From: Pseudomonas solani
Lineage (GTDB): Bacteria > Pseudomonadota > Gammaproteobacteria > Pseudomonadales > Pseudomonadaceae
Direction: 5' to 3'
Assembly (NCBI RefSeq): GCF_026072635.1
Contig: NZ_AP023081.1
Span: 1,572,501-1,636,500, forward strand
Length of the DNA stretch: 64,000 bases
In this document: positions 46,908-55,265 of the stretch, piece after piece
How positions within the stretch are numbered: the first letter of the stretch is position 1
Layout: each line of letters opens with the position of its first letter
Translations under genes and position numbers: made by a program
The notes under the pieces: generated by a model
Database searches by the model: none
What the model was told of the DNA's origin: nothing
The model's input: the letters and a program-made list of their open reading frames with translations, nothing else

Positions 46908-47566
46908 AAAACCTGAGTGCATCAGAACTGCAGGAACTACTGACCGACTCGACAGCCATTGAAGGTGATGGCCATGGTCTGAAGGTGGCACGCCTGAAAA
47001 ACGGGGACTTCCTCAAGCTGTACCGACGCAAGCGCATGCTCAGCTCTGCACTCTGGTCTCCACCATCTCGACGTTTCGCGAACAATGCAGAGCGCCTTCG
47101 CAAGCTCGGCATCGTCAGCCCAGAGATCCAACAGTTGCTGCTGATCCCGGAGCTGCAACTGAACGCCGTGATCTATAGCCCTCTACCCGGAGATACCCTC
47201 AGGAATCGCTGGCGCCAACTTGATACGGCGAGCCGGGAGCAGGAAGTCGAGTTATTCGGCACCTTCCTGGGCAAGTTGCACCAGTTGGGGGTTTACTTCC
47301 GATCCCTGCACTTGGGCAACGTGCTGCATCTGCCCGACGGCGAGCTGGGTCTCATAGATCTATCAGACATGAAGATTGCCAATAAACCGCTAGCGAGTTG
47401 GAAGCGCCGGCGTAACCTGCAGCACATTCTTCGTTACAAGGAAGATGCCGGCTGGTTGCTTAGGGAACATCGCCAGGCCTGGGTTCGTGGCTACGCGGTT
47501 AGCTGCGGCCAGACGGCCGCAGCGCGATTCGAACGTGACCTGTCCAAGGCAACTCTGCCCGGCTAG
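46904..47566 (+). CDS. LPS-core kinase-like protein
   Basis: A 220-residue protein with a small kinase-like (WaaP/Kdo-kinase type) fold, the counterpart of PA4998. The ATP-lysine region reads NGDFLKLYRRKR. The catalytic loop is RSLHLGNVLHL (about residue 131) and the metal-binding segment GLIDLSDMK. The catalytic aspartate normally two residues before the loop His/Gly is not present: Ser stands in that position, so activity is in doubt unless another residue serves. It overlaps waaL by four bases (ATGA) and shares a CTAG with the stop of the convergent glycosyltransferase. Confidence 0.7.
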   Translation: MKNLSASELQELLTDSTAIEGDGHGLKVARLKNGDFLKLYRRKRMLSSALWSPPSRRFANNAERLRKLGIVSPEIQQLLLIPELQLNAVIYSPLPGDTLRNRWRQLDTASREQEVELFGTFLGKLHQLGVYFRSLHLGNVLHLPDGELGLIDLSDMKIANKPLASWKRRRNLQHILRYKEDAGWLLREHRQAWVRGYAVSCGQTAAARFERDLSKATLPG

Positions 47567-48432
47567 CCCAGGTAGAGGCGGCCAAGTGCGTTAAGGGTCT
47601 TGCCATTCCAATAGCGCAACGGCAGGCGCCCCAACAGTTCACGAGCCAGCGGCTTGTCATCACGCGCCGTCTTCAGCAGCATCGAGTTGATAAAGCGCGC
47701 ACAAACCTCGGCATAGTTCGGGTGATCGCCAAAATGGGCATATGTGGCAAGCACGGCGTCGATCATCATGCGCCGGTTCTTGTAGGTATTGGTGTCGTGC
47801 ACCCGGTAGAGGGCCAGTACATCAGGCAAAATGTCGATGAAGTAGCCGGCGCGGGCAATCTTCAACTCGATCAGCAGGTCCTCCAAGCGTATCGCTGGAT
47901 CGAACCCACCAACCGCCTCTAGAGCATCGCGACGAAACAGCAGTGTCGGCGCCGGAGCACCGTCCTTTCTGGCATTGAAAAGGTCCTCGAAATCCAAGCG
48001 ACGCAGGGGGCGATCGCGATCCTTTCCGGGAATCGTTCGGCCCTGCCCATCAATGGTGCATATATTGCCGGCGCAGATACCGACCTCCGGCTTGTCCTGC
48101 ATATAAGCCACTTGCAGTGCCAGACGCTCGGGCAGCATCACGTCATCGGAGCCGAAAGGAGCAATCAGGCTGCCCTTCGAGCGCGCTACCAGTTCATTGA
48201 GGGTATGGGCCAACCCCTTGTTCTCACGAGCGACGAAGTCGAAGCCGTGCTCCTCTTGCATCCTGCGGATGCGCGCAACGCTGTCATCGCTAGAACCGTC
48301 ATCCACTACCAGCAACTCAATGCCAGGATAGGTCTGAGCCAGCACGCTGTTGATACAGGCTTCGATGTAGTGACCATGGTTGTAGGAGGAAATGATCACA
48401 CTGACCAGAGGCGAATCCTGAGTCTCAGTCAT
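47563..48432 (-). CDS. Family 2 glycosyltransferase (WapR-like)
   Basis: A 289-residue GT-A-fold enzyme. The N terminus (VSVIISSYNHGHYIEACINS) and DDGSSDDSVARI are family-2 signatures; the nucleotide-sugar aspartates appear in APFGSDDVM. The location beside waaL matches wapR, the rhamnosyltransferase of P. aeruginosa that caps the core to receive O antigen, but here the order differs and specificity cannot be deduced. It overlaps the next gene on its strand (48425) by eight bases. Its last codon shares a palindromic CTAG with the convergent kinase-like gene. Symbol left open. Confidence 0.78.
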   Translation of the reverse strand: MTETQDSPLVSVIISSYNHGHYIEACINSVLAQTYPGIELLVVDDGSSDDSVARIRRMQEEHGFDFVARENKGLAHTLNELVARSKGSLIAPFGSDDVMLPERLALQVAYMQDKPEVGICAGNICTIDGQGRTIPGKDRDRPLRRLDFEDLFNARKDGAPAPTLLFRRDALEAVGGFDPAIRLEDLLIELKIARAGYFIDILPDVLALYRVHDTNTYKNRRMMIDAVLATYAHFGDHPNYAEVCARFINSMLLKTARDDKPLARELLGRLPLRYWNGKTLNALGRLYLG

Positions 48433-49567
48433 TTCGGCCTCCTTCCAGCAACCCCGCCAACAACTCTCGATACTGGCGGCGGAAGTCCTCGATCGAATGG
48501 GCGCGGCGGAGATAGCCGTAGGCCCGCTCGCCCTCCGCGATGCGCTCCGAGTCAGTAAGAGCCATTACCGCCCGCAAATGCTCCGCCAATGCAACATGCT
48601 GACGTGTCGGGAAGATGCGACCACCGCAATCCTCCAGAATCGGCTTGAGGCTGGGAATATCCGAGCCAATCACAGGTAAGTGGCCGCTCATACCTTCCAG
48701 CAGTGCCAAGGGCAGGCCTTCGCTGAGGGACGGCATGACAAAGCTATCGAATGCCCGCACGTACTGCAGCGCATCATCCCGAGCCCCTAGCAGCCGAACG
48801 CACCCATCAAGCTCCAGCTCTGCAATCACGGCCTCCAATTCGGCACGCGAACGACCTTCACCGATGATTGCCAGCAGCGCACCAGGCCACTCATCCTTGA
48901 TTTCGGCAAAAGCACGCAGCAAATGAACATGACCCTTGACCGGTACCAGACGACCAATGGCCCCGAACACGAAAGCATCCGCCGGCAAGCCAAGCAGCTC
49001 GCGCGCACTCGCACGGGGTAGCTGCAAACCTTCCGCACGGTCGATGTCGATGGCATTGTTGATCTGGCAGGTGTTCGCCGAAGTGAAACCGGCCTTGGCA
49101 TCAACCAAATAATTGCGCACAGCACGCGACACACCCACCAGCCGCCAGTTCGATGTCACCAACTGGCGTACAGTCCAGCAACGGAAGGAGCGGTCGTACT
49201 CGCCGAATCCATGGGCAACGCCAATGCAGGCACGAAAACCGAGCAGCTTGTTAAGCAGCATCAGCATATTCACCGGTTTGAATCGGTGGCCAATTACCGC
49301 GTCATATCTCTCTTCACGACAATGTTTGTAAAGCGCCCAAAGGGCACGCAGGCGCAGCCCACTCACCTGAGACTGGCGGTAACCAAAATAGATAGAGCGG
49401 CCAGCCTTGCTCACGGGCTCACCGGGGCCAGGACGACCGCGCAGGAATGCTGTGGTGACGTCATAGCGCTCGGCCGGCAAGGCCTGGACAATCTGCTCGG
49501 CAAGATCCGAGGCGTTAACGTTATAGTAGTTCTGCAACTGTAGAACTTTGATACGGCGCTGACTCAT
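48425..49567 (-). CDS. Family 4 glycosyltransferase (LPS core)
   Basis: A 380-residue GT-B-fold glycosyltransferase of family 4. The C-terminal donor domain has FGAIGRLVPVKGHVHLLRAF and PSLSEGLPLALLEGM with the E-x7-E motif; N-terminal landmarks are VLQLQNYYNVNASDLAEQIV and VAHGFGEYDRSF. Counterparts in PAO1 would be WapH or Ssg; I cannot tell which. The ATG at 49567 overlaps the stop of the upstream glycosyltransferase (ATGA). Composition is less GC-rich than in the waaP block. Confidence 0.8.
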   Translation of the reverse strand: MSQRRIKVLQLQNYYNVNASDLAEQIVQALPAERYDVTTAFLRGRPGPGEPVSKAGRSIYFGYRQSQVSGLRLRALWALYKHCREERYDAVIGHRFKPVNMLMLLNKLLGFRACIGVAHGFGEYDRSFRCWTVRQLVTSNWRLVGVSRAVRNYLVDAKAGFTSANTCQINNAIDIDRAEGLQLPRASARELLGLPADAFVFGAIGRLVPVKGHVHLLRAFAEIKDEWPGALLAIIGEGRSRAELEAVIAELELDGCVRLLGARDDALQYVRAFDSFVMPSLSEGLPLALLEGMSGHLPVIGSDIPSLKPILEDCGGRIFPTRQHVALAEHLRAVMALTDSERIAEGERAYGYLRRAHSIEDFRRQYRELLAGLLEGGRND

Positions 49568-50481
49568 ACCGACTTCTTCTTGGCTCCCAGCCACAAGCGC
49601 AAGGCCTTGCGGCTGTATGAAAGTTTGAACAGCACACGCCAATCGACTCGCAGCGCCTCACAATAGTAGTAGCGGGCACCGTCCTGGTCGCCGGCCAGCA
49701 TGCAGGTACGAAACAACGACAGGCAACGCTGCGCTTTGTAGCGCTGACGCAGCTCTTGCCCAACTGCGGGCAACCTGTCGAATACCTCATCCACCAGTTT
49801 CAGATCCACCTTCCGCGCGGCCTCGGCGTTGTGCCGCAAACTGCCGGGGTGCTTGTGGATGCGCGCGAGAGAGAAGTCCAGGCGTTGCACCGGGCCCTGG
49901 GCCAGGGTGTAGGCGAACACGGGGATATCTTCGCTGTGCCGCAGGTGCTCCGGATAGGGGCGCTGGAGCAGGAGATCGCGCCTGAATACGCAGGCGCCGT
50001 GGCTGATGGCGATGGTCTTGTCCAGCAGGTAGGCGGACAGGCGCTGCTGCAGGTCGTTCGGCACTTCGGAAGCAGGGTGCTCGCGCTCGCGGCCATCAGG
50101 CTGGACCGCTACGTGCCCGGCCAGCCACAGGCCTGTATCGGGGTGTGCACGCAACTGCTCGCTAAGCTGGGGCAGCACACTCGGCGCCAACTCGTCGTCG
50201 GCATCCAGCAGCAGTACGAAACGGCCACTGGCAAGGCGCACGCCATGGTTACGCGCAGCGGAGGGGCCGGCGTTTTCCTGACGGACCCCATGGAAGCGTT
50301 CGCCGTAGCGAGTCGCCAGTGCTTCGAATACAGCCGGGGTGTCATCGCTGGAACCATCGTCGATGACCCAGAGCTCTACATCGCCATCGGCCTGGGAGAG
50401 CACCGACTCGACCGCTCGCGGCAGTACCCTGGCGTAGTTGTACGCCGGGATGATGACGCTGAGCAGCGGACTATCCGACAT
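49564..50481 (-). CDS. Family 2 glycosyltransferase
   Basis: A 305-residue GT-A enzyme starting MSDSPLLSVIIPAYNYARVL, with VIDDGSSDDTPAVFE, then GPSAARNHGVRLASG and the metal aspartates in VLLLDADDELAPS. The ATG at 50481 overlaps the end of the carbamoyltransferase gene by 11 bases; ATG 50487 is an alternative. From memory PAO1 has no glycosyltransferase between wapH and the carbamoyltransferase gene, so this may be an added core-sugar transferase. Specificity unknown. Confidence 0.78.
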   Translation of the reverse strand: MSDSPLLSVIIPAYNYARVLPRAVESVLSQADGDVELWVIDDGSSDDTPAVFEALATRYGERFHGVRQENAGPSAARNHGVRLASGRFVLLLDADDELAPSVLPQLSEQLRAHPDTGLWLAGHVAVQPDGREREHPASEVPNDLQQRLSAYLLDKTIAISHGACVFRRDLLLQRPYPEHLRHSEDIPVFAYTLAQGPVQRLDFSLARIHKHPGSLRHNAEAARKVDLKLVDEVFDRLPAVGQELRQRYKAQRCLSLFRTCMLAGDQDGARYYYCEALRVDWRVLFKLSYSRKALRLWLGAKKKSV

Positions 50482-52228
50482 TGTCATACCAATCCACGCC
50501 ATCCTTGACGACCAACACATCTTCCATGATCAGGTACTGCAGATCGGAGCCGTAGAACATGTTCAGCGCGTCGGTGGGTGAGCAGATCATCGGCTCGCCA
50601 CGACGATTGAGGGAGGTGTTCAGGGAGACGCCGTTGCCGGTGAGGTTCTCCAGTTCCTTCATCAGGTCGTACCAGCGCGGGTTGTGGCGGCGCTCCAGCA
50701 CCTGGGCGCGGGAAGTGCCATCCTCGTGCACCACTTCGGAGACGCGCTCCTTCCACTCGTCATTGACCTCAAAGGTGAAGGTCATGAACGGGCTCGGGTG
50801 GTCGACCTTGAGCATTTGCGATGCCACGGTGTCGAGCATCGACGGGCAGAAGGGCCTCCAGCGCTCGCGGAACTTGATCTGTTCGTTGATGCGGTCGGCG
50901 ACGCCGGGGATGCTCGGGCAGCCGATGATGGAGCGACCGCCCAGGGCGCGGGGGCCGAACTCCATGCGGCCCTGGAACCAGGCCACCGGGTTGCCGGCGA
51001 CCATGATGCTGGCGATGCGCTGCGGGGTGTTTTCGATGCGCTTGAACACCGGCTTGTTCGGGTGTTTGGCGCAGGCGGCGATGACGTCCTCGTTGGAGAA
51101 GGCCGGGCCGAGGTAGACGTGCTCCATCTTCTCCACCGGCACGCCACGCTTGTGCGAGATGTAGGCGGCGGCGCCGACGGCAGTGCCGGCGTCACCCGAG
51201 GCGGGCTGCACGAACAGCTCCTTCACGTCCGGGCGGGCGATGATCTTCTGGTTCAGTTTGACGTTCAGAGCACAGCCGCCGGCGAAGGCGATCTTGCCGG
51301 TCTCGCGGAGGATGTCGCCGAGGTAGTACTCCATCATCTCCAGCGCCAGCTTCTCGAACAGGGCCTGCATGCTGGCGGCGTAGTGGATGTAGGGGTCGTC
51401 GGCGATGTCGCCCTGGCGTTTCGGACCCAGCCACTCGATCAGCTTGGGCGAGAAGTAGTAACCCTTGCCGTTTTCCTTGTAGCGACGGAAGCCGATGACG
51501 TTGGCGTATTCGGTGTTGATCACCAGCTCGCCGTTCTCGAACTTGGCCAGGCGCGAGAAATCGTACTTGGCGGCGTCACCATAGGGCGCCATGCCCATGA
51601 CCTTGAACTCGCCGTCGAGCATCTCGAAACCGAGGTACTCGGTGATCGCGCCATAGAGGCCGCCCAGGGAATCCGGGTCGAAGAATTCCTTGATCTTGTG
51701 GATCTTGCCGTTCTCGCCCCAGCCGAAGAAGGTGGTGGCGTACTCGCCCTTGCCGTCGATCCCGAGGATCGCGGTCTTCTCCTTGAAGCCGGAGCAGTGG
51801 TAGGCGCTGGAGGCGTGGGCCAGGTGGTGCTCCACCGGTTCGATCTTGACTTTCTTGGCGTCGAAGCCCAGTTGCTCCAGGCACCAGACGATCTTGTTGC
51901 GGTAGCGCTTGTAGCGGCGGTTGCCCATGAGGATCGCGTCGAGGGCGCGGTCCGGCGCGTACCAGTAGCGCTTGGCGTACTGCCAGCGGGCCTTGCCGAA
52001 CAGGCTGATGGGGGCGAAGGGAATGGCCACCACATCGACGTCGGAAGGCTTGATGCCGGCCTGCTCTAGGCAGAACTTGGCCGATTCGTAAGGCATGCGG
52101 TTCTTCGCGTGCTTGTCGCGCACGAAGCGCTCTTCTTCGGCGGCCGCGATCAGCTTGCCGTCGATGTAGAGCGCGGCGGAGGGATCATGGCTGAGGGCGC
52201 CAGAAAGGCCAAGAATCGTCAGTGCCAC
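50471..52228 (-). CDS. wapO: Carbamoyltransferase of the NodU/CmcH family (LPS core)
   Basis: A 585-residue O-carbamoyltransferase. The N-terminal half has the Kae1-like ATP site (VEHHLAHASSAYHCSGF, LGIDGKGEYATTFFGW; metal histidines in HHLAH). The C-terminal YrdC-like half carries FQGRMEFGPRALGGRSI. P. aeruginosa core carries 7-O-carbamoyl-heptose, and the gene at this place (PA5005, called wapO as I remember) is thought to add it. The start is GTG at 52228 with AGAGG nine bases upstream. A repeat-like hairpin lies between it and the double-kinase gene. Confidence 0.85.
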   Translation of the reverse strand: MALTILGLSGALSHDPSAALYIDGKLIAAAEEERFVRDKHAKNRMPYESAKFCLEQAGIKPSDVDVVAIPFAPISLFGKARWQYAKRYWYAPDRALDAILMGNRRYKRYRNKIVWCLEQLGFDAKKVKIEPVEHHLAHASSAYHCSGFKEKTAILGIDGKGEYATTFFGWGENGKIHKIKEFFDPDSLGGLYGAITEYLGFEMLDGEFKVMGMAPYGDAAKYDFSRLAKFENGELVINTEYANVIGFRRYKENGKGYYFSPKLIEWLGPKRQGDIADDPYIHYAASMQALFEKLALEMMEYYLGDILRETGKIAFAGGCALNVKLNQKIIARPDVKELFVQPASGDAGTAVGAAAYISHKRGVPVEKMEHVYLGPAFSNEDVIAACAKHPNKPVFKRIENTPQRIASIMVAGNPVAWFQGRMEFGPRALGGRSIIGCPSIPGVADRINEQIKFRERWRPFCPSMLDTVASQMLKVDHPSPFMTFTFEVNDEWKERVSEVVHEDGTSRAQVLERRHNPRWYDLMKELENLTGNGVSLNTSLNRRGEPMICSPTDALNMFYGSDLQYLIMEDVLVVKDGVDWYDNVG

Positions 52229-52322
52229 AGTGTTAAGCCTCTTGAAAGCAGCTGGCAGCCTGAAACGGGAAGCACGAGGCGCCAGCGGTCATATGGTTCA
52301 CGGCCCAGGGGGCTGTTTCTTC

Positions 52323-52349
52323 CAGCTTCAAGCACCCGGCTTGAAGCTG
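52323..52349. repeat. Hairpin repeat at the end of the double-kinase gene
   Basis: CAGCTTCAAGC-ACCCG-GCTTGAAGCTG, perfect 11-base arms. It overlaps the last codons of the kinase gene. The core AGCTTCAAGC also occurs in the larger hairpin at 59318-59365. No T-tract follows, so it is more like a dispersed repeat than a terminator. Confidence 0.6.
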
Positions 52350-53779
52350 TCTTTCGGTAAACGTCGGTCCAGCAACTGGTGCAACGCCGAATCGGCGGGC
52401 CAGTTGCGCAGGAAGCGGGCACGGTCGCGGGCGTAGGCCCGGGCGAAACTGCGCTCGCTTCGGTGTTGCTGCACGGCATCCAGATCGATGAGGCACCAGG
52501 CGCCGTTCTGCCAGAACAGGTTGTGTCCCTTGAGGTCGCCATGGCTGATGCGCTCACGGATCAGCGCGGCGAACAAGCGGTCCAGCGCCTGCAGATCGGC
52601 TTCGGCCGGCAAGCCATTGCCTTGCGGATCGGCCTGGGCTTCCTGAAAACGGGCGATTATATCGTGCCCGGGCAGATATTCGGTAATCAGGTAGGCGCGG
52701 CTGCGCAGCCAGCACCAGCGGCGCTCGATCATGGCCAGGGGCTGCGGGGTGGCGATGCCGAGGAAGGCCAGGCGATTGCCCTCCTTCCAGCTGTGCCAGG
52801 CACGGCTGGGGCGCCAAAAGCGCTTCAGCCAGTGCAGCGGGCCCTTGATGTTGTAGCGCTTGAGCAGCAATTGCCGCCCGCCGGCTTCCACCTGCGCCAC
52901 CGTGGCGGTGCCACCGCCCTTGAGCAGACGACCGGCGGCGAGGGCCGCGTCGGGGTCGTCCAGCAACGGCGACAGGGCATCCAGCGCATCACGCCGGGCG
53001 GCGCGGAAACCGAAGGCCGAGCCGATCACGCTGAACAGGCTGCAATCACGGCCGACCTTGGCGAGGAAGTCGCGCAGGCGCCAGCGGCGTACCCGGGCGA
53101 TCTCCTTCTGCAACATCTCCAGCGGCAACGCGTGCTCGCCGTTGGCCAGCAGGTAGTGCACCAGCAACTCTTCGAGGAAGGGGTCGAGGTCCGCCGGCAG
53201 CTGGGCGAAGAACACTCCGAGGTTGGCCAGCACCTTGCCCCGCGCCAGGCTCTGCCCGGGGGATTCACCACGTACGCCGCCACCATCGATCAGTTGCAGC
53301 GCACCCTGGTGGCGAAGGATGTTGTCCAGATGCAGGTCTTCCTGGACCAGCCCCTTGCCATGCAATTGCCCGATCAGGGCCAGGGCCTCACCCAGCACGG
53401 CCTGCTGGCCATCGGAGAGCGGTGCCTCGGCTTCCACCGCGCGCCACTCGTCCCACAGGCTGCTGGCGCCTTCCAGGTAGTCGAACAGCAGCCAGCCGCC
53501 CTGCCCTGCGGCAAAGCCTTCGGCCAGCAGCGCAGGCGTCGGCAACCCCTGCTGGGCGAGCAGTTTTGCACCGGCCAGCTCCCGCTGGTAATGACGCTCG
53601 GCCTTGGCGCCGACCATCAGCTTGGCCAGCACCTCGCGGCCCTGCCAGCGGGCGAGCCCGACGTAACGCTGCCCGGGCAGCACGCGGAACAGGCGGATCA
53701 GCTCCAGGCCATCCGCGGCATCCACGGCCAGTGGCAGGTTCGGTGCACGCCCGGCACCGGCGAGTTCGGCCAGCTTCAA
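52328..53779 (-). CDS. Double-kinase-domain protein of the LPS core locus
   Basis: A 483-residue cytoplasmic protein with two kinase-like halves. Domain 1 (about 30-250): ATP-lysine in VLAKLMVGAK, catalytic loop VQEDLHLDNIL, metal segment LIDGGGV. Domain 2 (about 285-480): ATP-lysine in LLLKRYNIKG, catalytic loop ISHGDLKGHNLFW and metal segment LIDLDAVQQH. Both catalytic aspartates are present, so both may be active. It corresponds to PA5006. It overlaps wapQ by four bases and is the last gene of the coupled waaF-to-kinase run. A role in core phosphorylation is inferred from location. Confidence 0.78.
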   Translation of the reverse strand: MKLAELAGAGRAPNLPLAVDAADGLELIRLFRVLPGQRYVGLARWQGREVLAKLMVGAKAERHYQRELAGAKLLAQQGLPTPALLAEGFAAGQGGWLLFDYLEGASSLWDEWRAVEAEAPLSDGQQAVLGEALALIGQLHGKGLVQEDLHLDNILRHQGALQLIDGGGVRGESPGQSLARGKVLANLGVFFAQLPADLDPFLEELLVHYLLANGEHALPLEMLQKEIARVRRWRLRDFLAKVGRDCSLFSVIGSAFGFRAARRDALDALSPLLDDPDAALAAGRLLKGGGTATVAQVEAGGRQLLLKRYNIKGPLHWLKRFWRPSRAWHSWKEGNRLAFLGIATPQPLAMIERRWCWLRSRAYLITEYLPGHDIIARFQEAQADPQGNGLPAEADLQALDRLFAALIRERISHGDLKGHNLFWQNGAWCLIDLDAVQQHRSERSFARAYARDRARFLRNWPADSALHQLLDRRLPKDSFKPGA

Positions 53780-54531
53780 GCGCGACGCTCCTTGTTGCGG
53801 CGACGCGCGCCGAGGCGGCGAACCCAGGTATCGATATTGCTGCTGGAATGCTCGGCGCCCAGGTAGGCAACCAGCAATTCGCGGAGCTCGCTTTCGCCCC
53901 AGGCGTTGGCCCGGCGCACCAGCGGCTCCAGGTCCTTGACCCGGTCCCGGCGCCCCAGCAGCAGCGGGCGGGTTTTCTCCAGGTCGATCAGGCAGCTCTC
54001 GTAGTGGCCGCCGCTTTCGCGCAGGAAAATGTGCTTGGGGTAGAAGCAGCCATGCACCTGGCCGGCCGCGTGCAACCGTTGGGCGAGCGCGCCGACGGCG
54101 AGGATGATCGCCGCGCGCTGCTCCTCGCCCAGGCTGGACCAGCGCTCCAGCAGCTCGGCCAGTTCGGTCCAGCCGTCCAGGGCGCGGGTAAGCAGGATGG
54201 CGCGGCGCTCGCCGTGTACCTCCCGCTCGGCGAAGAAGGCTGCGCGCAAGGCAGGCACCTCCAGAGCCTGGTAACGCTGAATATTGCGGAATTCGCGGGC
54301 GAAGGTGGGCTCGCCGAACGGGCGCGCCAGGCTGCGGCTGAGGTAGTTGCTCTGCCGCTTGAGGTAGTAGGCGGCGTCACCCAGGTCGAGGCGGAACACG
54401 CTGCTCCAGCCGCCACGGCCGGTATTGGGGGCGTCCACCGCCTCGAGCTGCATGTTCCACAGCGCCTCGAAGTTGTCGAGGCCATGACGGGCCAGGATGT
54501 CGCGGTCACTGGCGGCGATGAAGTCGCTCAT
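53776..54531 (-). CDS. wapQ: WapQ-type LPS core kinase
   Basis: A 251-residue kinase-like protein, counterpart of PA5007/WapQ, proposed to phosphorylate inner-core heptose. YYLKRQSNYLSRSLARPF holds the ATP-lysine, QVHGCFYPKHIFL is the catalytic loop (the usual Asp is replaced by Cys) and CLIDLEKTRPLLLG is the metal-binding segment. The ATG at 54531 overlaps the wapP stop (ATGA); its own stop overlaps the double-kinase start. The altered loop leaves open whether it is active. Confidence 0.82.
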   Translation of the reverse strand: MSDFIAASDRDILARHGLDNFEALWNMQLEAVDAPNTGRGGWSSVFRLDLGDAAYYLKRQSNYLSRSLARPFGEPTFAREFRNIQRYQALEVPALRAAFFAEREVHGERRAILLTRALDGWTELAELLERWSSLGEEQRAAIILAVGALAQRLHAAGQVHGCFYPKHIFLRESGGHYESCLIDLEKTRPLLLGRRDRVKDLEPLVRRANAWGESELRELLVAYLGAEHSSSNIDTWVRRLGARRRNKERRA

Positions 54532-55265
54532 TCGCGTCCCTCGAAGAAGCCGATGATCTGCCTGATACGCCGCTTGTCGGCGACGTTCAGGCGCTGGCGC
54601 CCGCGGTACTGCAGGTAGAAACGCAGGCGCTGGGTGCGGCTCAGCTGGTACTTGGCCACCTTGTCCAGGCAGGCCAGGTCCTTGGTGATGCGGCGCCGCA
54701 GGAAGGGGCCGAACCAGAAGGCGCCGGTGGGGCAATCGATGAGGAACAGCTCGCCCTCGTCGTTGACCAGCAGGTTGCGCCACTTCAGGTCGTTATGGGC
54801 GAAGTGGTGGTCGTGCATGGCGCGAGTGGCGCGGGCCAGCTGGCGGCTGACGCCATCCACCCAGGCCGCGTCGTCCAGGCGCGGGTCGTCACGCAAGGCC
54901 AGCGCCGCCATATCGGCGGTGCGCTCCAGCTCACGGGTGATCAGCGCGCCACGGTGGAAAAGCCCGCAGCGCCGCTCCAGACCCCAGCCCACCAGCGGCG
55001 CCGTGGGAATGCCCCACTTGCTGAAGCTCTTGAGGTTCTGCCATTCGGCCTTGACCCGCGGTCGGCCGATCCAGCGGCGCAGGCCCTTGCCCGCCCCCCA
55101 ATAGCGTTTGACGTAGTAGCGGATGCCCGCATGCTCGATCCGCAGCACTTCGGAAAGCGGGTCACCGGTGATCCAGTCGCCCTTGAGGGCGAACACCGCA
55201 TCGAGGTCGGCGAACAGGCCGGCGACGCCTTCGTCGAGTCCGGGCGCCAGTTTCCAATCGCTCAA
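54528..55265 (-). CDS. wapP: WapP-type LPS core kinase
   Basis: A 245-residue kinase-fold protein, counterpart of PA5008/WapP. ATP-lysine region IRYYVKRYWGAGKGL, catalytic loop HFAHNDLKWRNLLV with Asp, and metal segment LIDCPTGAFW. The start is the TTG at 55265 (SDWKLAPGL follows), with GGAG upstream, and it overlaps the waaP stop; ATG-initiated longer frames run into waaP antisense phase and are not credible. One of three kinases proposed to phosphorylate the heptoses of the Pseudomonas core. Confidence 0.85.
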   Translation of the reverse strand: MSDWKLAPGLDEGVAGLFADLDAVFALKGDWITGDPLSEVLRIEHAGIRYYVKRYWGAGKGLRRWIGRPRVKAEWQNLKSFSKWGIPTAPLVGWGLERRCGLFHRGALITRELERTADMAALALRDDPRLDDAAWVDGVSRQLARATRAMHDHHFAHNDLKWRNLLVNDEGELFLIDCPTGAFWFGPFLRRRITKDLACLDKVAKYQLSRTQRLRFYLQYRGRQRLNVADKRRIRQIIGFFEGRE

